DNA from: Steromphala cineraria
Taxonomy: Eukaryota; Mollusca; Gastropoda; Trochida; Trochidae
DNA: 64,000 nt
NCBI GenBank assembly: GCA_916613615.1
Contig: OU744735.1
Span: 51,476,082 to 51,540,081 of the forward strand
Reading direction: 5' to 3'
The number at the start of each line of letters is the position of its first letter. The stretch's first letter is position 1. Position numbers and translations under genes: made by a program. Under the pieces are notes generated by a model. It was given only the letters and a program-made list of their open reading frames with translations. It made no database searches and was not told where the DNA came from. Positions 60,901 to 64,000 of the stretch are shown in pieces.

Positions 60901-63900
60901 TCCGTTACATCTAGTCACTTAACGATCTAGGTCCGTGTCGAGCATGCGCGGAAATCAACCAATGAAAAATGAACTGGCTGTTTGGTAACCTCTTTGTCTA
61001 TAGCCATGAAACTTTTTAACTTTTTACCATTGAAATTGTCTAATATATTTGCTAACAACAAAAAGCAATAATTCCATGGAAATTGCTTATACGTTATTAT
61101 TTTGGTATAGTATATCACCTATAGCACTGACGGAGCAGGTCTCCGTGTTGGGGATGGTCTCCTGGGGCAGCTGGAGATCCACCTCCACCTTTTGCTTGCT
61201 CTCGTCCCGGTCTATCTGGGCTGGAACAGTCATGAAGACTGAGATAATCACCCGGGGAGTGTGTTATAGGATTTAAAGATCACACTAAAGTAATACGTAT
61301 GTCTGGGACAATACTCGTGAGAGAACACATATATACGCTACAACAGTTTAGACTCACCATCAAATGATGCTATGGAATTGTAGCATTGGTGGGGATGATA
61401 AAACTGATTAATGTTTCCTCAAACCTCAACTTACTACAAAGTGTCATGCATTTGTCATTAATGGATCTTGATTATCACGTCCATAATGGAAGTAAACTGA
61501 CAAATGCTCAGGAGAAGTCCATGGACTTTGTTGAAATGCAATGTAGTATATATAAAGCGCTCATATGAAACTTGTATATCATGGAAAATAGTATTACGAA
61601 GTCTTTTTACTTCTACGTTGATCAATACGGATTGAGTGAAAGTAAGATAAATTTTGGAAAACATAATATTATTTTATACTGCAATGATTATAATCATACT
61701 TCGCATAAAGGTTAAAAGGTATGAACATTTTAAATGCAGTAAATGTCTAAACTTACTTTTAAGGTTGAAGGAAGCGTTGACTGGTTTGTCTCGAGCTAAT
61801 CTCTTCCCTGTCGGATCCAGCATCACGGACACCGTGTGAATCTTCTCTAACCCCTCACCCTACACATATGCTGATCAGATTAACAGTGGACATTACATAC
61901 AATTTGCTGTCGTCGTTTCTTTCACGGATGTGTGATGACGACGCGATAAATCGTCAATGCAAGAGAAAGGAATAAAGGATAATTGCATAGATATCAAAGT
62001 TGTTTATACACATTACTTCTTTAATTCTTTGTATATGCATGCATTACTTTTTGTAGATATGGTACGAAATGATATTTAGGTTGATAAACTAACAATATAA
62101 TGAGTTTCTATAATGTTTTGTTTAAATATGACATTTGAACAATGAAAATATGTGTATAACGTAACACTTCTGTTTAATCAAAGTCCTTATTTATCACATG
62201 ACCACAGTGTATGAACCGACCTCAACCCGGAGTTTCTTCTCCACGGCGTCATACCCCCAGGGCGAGAAAGCCACGACTCTGATTGGATAGTCCCCGACCT
62301 CCAGGGGTATGATGGGAAACGAGACCGAGGCTGCGTCTTTGGCGGGAATATCCAACTTGGCCACCTCTGAGTTCTCCCCCGGGTCCCCCGAGTAGCAGAT
62401 CCCCTCCTCACTCGACAGGAACATCTTCACCTGGGGTGTGTTGCATAGCATCATTATCTAAGAGATATCTCAAAATTTGCGCCAGTCTAAGTAAACCTAG
62501 CCTCATATTACCCGTTTCACTCCGATATTGAGTCTAGGAAGATTTAGTAGAGGGTCGCGTCAACCGACCTTTTTGCGACCTATGACCCTCCAACGTTATA
62601 CGTGCGAAGGCAGACTATTGTGGATCGGAAAGATGAGTTCTGATCGGTCAATTCGATACGTGGGCTGACACGACCATCTACTAGACCTTTCTAGACTCAA
62701 TATCGGAATGAAACGGGTAATATTGAGGCTATGTTTACTTAGACTGAATTTGCGCAATTCTCACAGTCCATGGACGGACCCCTAAATGTTAACCTGGATC
62801 TGTGATAATATGAGAATATTATTACCTTCAACTTAACTTTACAAGAGCATGCTCAAGCTTTACATAACCTGATTGAGACTTTTTTTCATTGTCTTTTGAC
62901 GGTCTCAAGAGTTCCCTACACACTAGCAAGGTCAATAGTTAAGTCACTAAGTATCCTGTTAGGTTTATTCATGACTCAGTTGGTTTAGTGTACTTTGAAC
63001 ATCAAGGTATCACGGTCCCGTTGCACAAAACACTAAGGTGATCTTAAGTCCCTAAGGTAGCCTTAATACAATGTTAAAGGATGGCACTAAGGTTAGCCTT
63101 AGTTAAGGATGTTTCGGGCAACAGCCCCGTGCACATCTACAATGAGTGAAACGCACTGTGACATCCCGTTCCATGTAGTTATAGACGGTGGCCCGGACCT
63201 CAAGCTGCTCCAGCCTCACAGCACTAAAGGGCAGGTCGAGGTGGACGAAGAAGTTCTTGAAGGCGGTGATGTTGTGAGCCCGGCTCACACAAAAGGCGTG
63301 TTTGTCCGACACGCCCACTGCCTGCACTACCCACGTGGTGATAGAGTCGGGCAGCGTGAACTCGATCTCCTTCTTGCCTTCTGAACTGAAACGTGAACAC
63401 AGAGAGCTATTGTGTTTGTAGCTCATCGACCTATCTATAAGTTATTACATTAATTGAAACAGGGTCACCATATCATGAAGGGAAACGTGATCACAATAAA
63501 TTCAAGAAAGCTATGTGGTAGAGTCTCTAGAGTCGTGTTGGATGCCATTTATGTCCCAGATTCTGAACTGAAACGTGAAGAAATATTCTGTATGTTGTTA
63601 TTTTTTCTCTGGACGAGTCCATTCGAATTTCACATCAACAGAATCGATGAGGACTGAGTTTTTGCTTAGTGCTACCTGAGCCATATTTCAACGGTTTGCC
63701 GTAGAATATTTGTCATTTGGACCACATGCCTCAACATAACATGTCATCAGATAGACAATCAAACTCAAAATAATAAAACCATGATAATAGTGTTCTGATG
63801 GTTCTGATACTCACTCCAGCACATAGTCCTCGAACCACCAGGATTCCGGGAAGTTGGATCTGAGAGGTATGGTAGCTACATCAACGTCACCGTCACCAAA

Positions 63901-63951
63901 CGGCAGTTCAACGTCACCTTCCTCCACATCTTCTGGTCTGGTGAACCCTTT
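48395..63951 (-). CDS. C3: Complement component C3-like thioester protein, C-terminal 1062 aa (5' part outside window)
   Basis: Minus-strand exons: 63951-63815, 63385-63157, 62430-62221, 61859-61757, 61220-61119, 60665-60477, 59968-59893, 59579-59423, 58522-58448, 58010-57830, 57240-57020, 56390-56229, 55021-54849, 54483-54214, 53558-53471, 52709-52641, 52195-52090, 51904-51809, 51184-51101, 50644-50558, 49602-49458, 48623-48395. Every junction is GT-AG and in phase; the sum is 3189 nt. Domain order follows C3: FPESWWFEDY after the anaphylatoxin, MG7 (about 47-190), CUB (193-260), thioester domain (261-560), CUB (561-672), a charged linker, MG8 (745-860) and C345C/NTR (about 880-1062). Such proteins attach to microbes through the thioester and opsonise them. 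C5 and alpha-2-macroglobulin are less likely: C5 lacks the thioester, and A2M lacks C345C. The gene symbol is a family assignment; C4 or a C3/C4/C5 ancestor type is possible. Confidence 0.93.
48840..49210 (-). mobile_element. LINE 3' fragment in the last intron of the C3-like gene
   Basis: The minus-strand ORF contains VIFVMKMFIENEFHFLFEC and LRSKYFKGL, the C-terminal pattern of the LINE fragments at 877 and 18999. The 3' UTR motif AAGGCCTTAGGCCC near 48868 resembles GGAAGGCCTCCGGCCC of the 18703 copy. It is short and has no visible tail. Confidence 0.75.
49626..50138. mobile_element. Head-to-tail dimer of a MULE-like MITE, one 9-bp target duplication
   Basis: Two adjacent copies of a 264-bp type element with ends CAGTCTAAGTAAACCTAGCC and the complement. 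The outer flanks are CGATTATGA (49617-49625) and CGATTAGGA (50139-50147), a 9-bp duplication with one mismatch. The inner junction lacks such flanks, and the second copy lost its first bases. A single complete copy is at 62483. Confidence 0.8.
53835..54185 (-). repeat. Decayed tandem copies of the 3' part of the acidic-linker exon
   Basis: Bases 54102-54185 and 53966-54060 each match the exon at 54214-54310 (shared CTTCAATACA, TCAGC, TTTGCCTA, ACGCAAAAGA-type segments). Bases 53835-53883 match the next part of the exon (54290-54343). One copy still translates as RRLCKPLFGRASLLADTATV. The copies lost the splice donor. Confidence 0.75.
54214..54483 (-). CDS. C3: C3-like exon with acidic tract and C4-like alpha-gamma cleavage site
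   Basis: The exon encodes CEPCSLEC, then an acidic run of about 15 residues (683-697), a basic stretch (RRRKLYKD at 713-720), and PRVRRAS with a furin-type RVRR at 741-744. It then enters the MG8 strand TVLCIEVCVR. In human C4 an acidic segment and an RRRR site occupy the same place and are cut to make alpha and gamma chains; mammalian C3 has no such site. The plus-strand Ser-rich ORF over this exon is the antisense shadow of the Glu run. The 3' part of the exon is duplicated in the next intron. Confidence 0.85.
55216..55660. mobile_element. Inverted second copy of the hairpin/TGACGTCA element
   Basis: Begins TTTATCATCCAAAAC, contains GTGACGTCACAATGC motifs, TTTTGGATGATAAA, and then the long hairpin (AGAATCTCACCC to GGGTGAGATTCT). 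It is the reverse complement of the element at 10799-11232, and lies in a C3-like intron. Confidence 0.8.
55741..56228 (-). repeat. Minisatellite made from the 3' end and donor of a C3-like exon
   Basis: The last 24 nt of exon 56390-56229, its donor and about 70 nt of intron are repeated four more times. The shared CTCACCTGAGGAATGG starts near 56128, 56035 and 55919, plus a decayed unit at 55803; the periods are 93, 93, 116 and 116 bp. At least three copies keep a GTGAGG donor. Confidence 0.9.
56843..57018 (-). repeat. Two decoy copies of an exon 3' end and donor
   Basis: The end of exon 57240-57020 and its donor (plus-strand AAGCCTCACCTGTGTGGAT) recur at an 88-bp period, with copies at 56931 and 56843. 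The first keeps GTGAGG, the second has GTAATG. Confidence 0.9.
57332..57590 (-). repeat. Two decayed copies of an exon 5' end
   Basis: Bases 57332-57425 and 57498-57590 match 57165-57260, the 5' part of exon 57240-57020 and its acceptor. Shared segments include GGCGTACCA, GACTGTGC and CTATGTCTCCGGCAGG. The period is about 166 bp. The same exon also has its 3' end duplicated. Confidence 0.85.
58571..58797. mobile_element. TTAA-flanked MITE, 227 bp
   Basis: Ends AGGGACAGTCC and GTACTGTCCCT, each next to TTAA (58567-58570 and 58798-58801). It lies in a C3-like intron and has no coding capacity. Confidence 0.75.
58960..59240. repeat. Dispersed repeat in a C3-like intron, copy 1
   Basis: CACCATCAAATGATGCT, CAAACCTCAAC-type, ATGGACCTTGATTA and CTGACAAATGCTCAGGA segments occur in the same order at 61340-61560. 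Confidence 0.75.
59423..59579 (-). CDS. C3: C3-like exon with the catalytic histidine of the thioester domain
   Basis: WLTAFALKTF, CLAFEWLLHRQKEDG and AWVMHKDMM align with the C3 thioester domain. The His in VMHKDM is about 112 residues after the thioester Cys (about 116 in human C3). A His here favours ester bonds with hydroxyl groups on carbohydrate, as in C3 and C4B. Confidence 0.9.
60185..60476 (-). repeat. Array of about seven copies of the thioester exon 3' end
   Basis: The segment TCTGATGTACGTCCTAGC, the 3' end of the thioester exon with its donor upstream on the plus strand, recurs in variants near 60200, 60258, 60298, 60340, 60376, 60408 and 60440. Units are about 40 bp. Several copies keep CTTACC/CTCACC, that is a usable-looking donor. 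Confidence 0.85.
60477..60665 (-). CDS. C3: C3-like exon carrying the thioester motif
   Basis: This exon encodes LLRLPTGCGEQNLIFLGP. The Cys (about residue 285 of the visible part) and the Gln of GCGEQN form the internal thioester. Its 3' end is the source of a tandem array in the following intron (60185-60476). Confidence 0.95.
61340..61560. repeat. Dispersed repeat in a C3-like intron, copy 2
   Basis: Diverged copy of the repeat at 58960-59240, same orientation. Confidence 0.75.
62483..62746. mobile_element. Complete MULE-like MITE with perfect 9-bp target duplication
   Basis: 264 bp with ends CAGTCTAAGTAAACCTAGCC and the near-complement; inverted similarity extends for more than 60 bp. 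It is flanked by AATTTGCGC on both sides (62474-62482 and 62747-62755). A 9-bp duplication points to the Mutator superfamily. It is the single-copy form of the dimer at 49626. Confidence 0.9.
63000..63125. repeat. Small imperfect inverted element next to an exon
   Basis: GTTGCACAAAACACTAAGGT at 63018 is imperfectly mirrored by TAAGGATGTTTCGGGCAAC at about 63103-63122, with repeated CTAAGGT/CCTTAG inside. It ends about 35 bp from the donor of exon 63385-63157. Confidence 0.4.
63559..63580 (-). repeat. Copy of an exon 5' edge
   Basis: TTCTGAACTGAAACGTGAA at 63561 is identical to the acceptor edge of exon 63385-63157 (63379-63397). Confidence 0.6.
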
Positions 63952-64000
63952 CTCGAAATAAATCAAAGCTCATGTAGATAGTCTCTCATTGAAACGATGT

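Overview
The window is eukaryotic, AT-rich, intron-rich and crowded with repeats. The best fit is a mollusc, probably a marine bivalve. The signs are a multi-exon complement C3-like gene, many short terminal-inverted-repeat (TIR) elements, minisatellites of 20 to 160 bp, LINE 3' fragments, and repeat motifs of a molluscan style. The organism call is an inference from the sequence alone; no search was run.

Three genes can be reconstructed exon by exon with matching splice phases. (1) Minus strand, 11765 to 5430: a four-exon gene of unknown function (223 aa from the first visible Met). (2) Plus strand, 39098 to 41207: a three-exon, 269-aa protein of the cation-dependent mannose-6-phosphate receptor/Atg27 type, with signal peptide, MRH-like lumenal domain, one membrane span and a short tail ending in YDRL. 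A possible alternative last exon arises by reading into intron 2. (3) Minus strand, 63951 to 48395: the 3' half of a complement C3/C4-family gene. Its 22 exons in this window encode 1062 aa, covering the alpha-chain region after the anaphylatoxin, MG7, CUB, the thioester domain (GCGEQN plus the downstream catalytic His), MG8 and the C-terminal C345C/NTR domain. Its 5' part lies beyond the right edge.

Layout: 1-5 kb is a TIR element with a nested LINE end, low-complexity DNA and a tRNA-derived SINE. 5-12 kb is the unknown gene. 12-36 kb holds no confident host gene but many repeats: two blocks of an 89-bp minisatellite, a 20-bp minisatellite with 120-bp higher-order structure, a LINE reverse-transcriptase fragment, long perfect hairpins, TTAA-flanked elements, a 145-bp tandem array, and two copies of a 429-bp element with 5-bp target duplications and RSS-heptamer-like ends. 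39-41 kb is the receptor-like gene. 44-47.5 kb is a 3.2-kb TTAA-flanked element. 48-64 kb is the C3-like gene with several elements in its introns.

The most unusual feature is shared by the unknown gene and the C3-like gene. At least five exons have an edge, usually the 3' end with its splice donor, tandemly duplicated into the adjoining intron or 3' flank, giving exon-derived minisatellites and decoy splice sites. The C3-like protein also carries an acidic tract and an RVRR site where C4 is cut into alpha and gamma chains, suggesting a three-chain protein.
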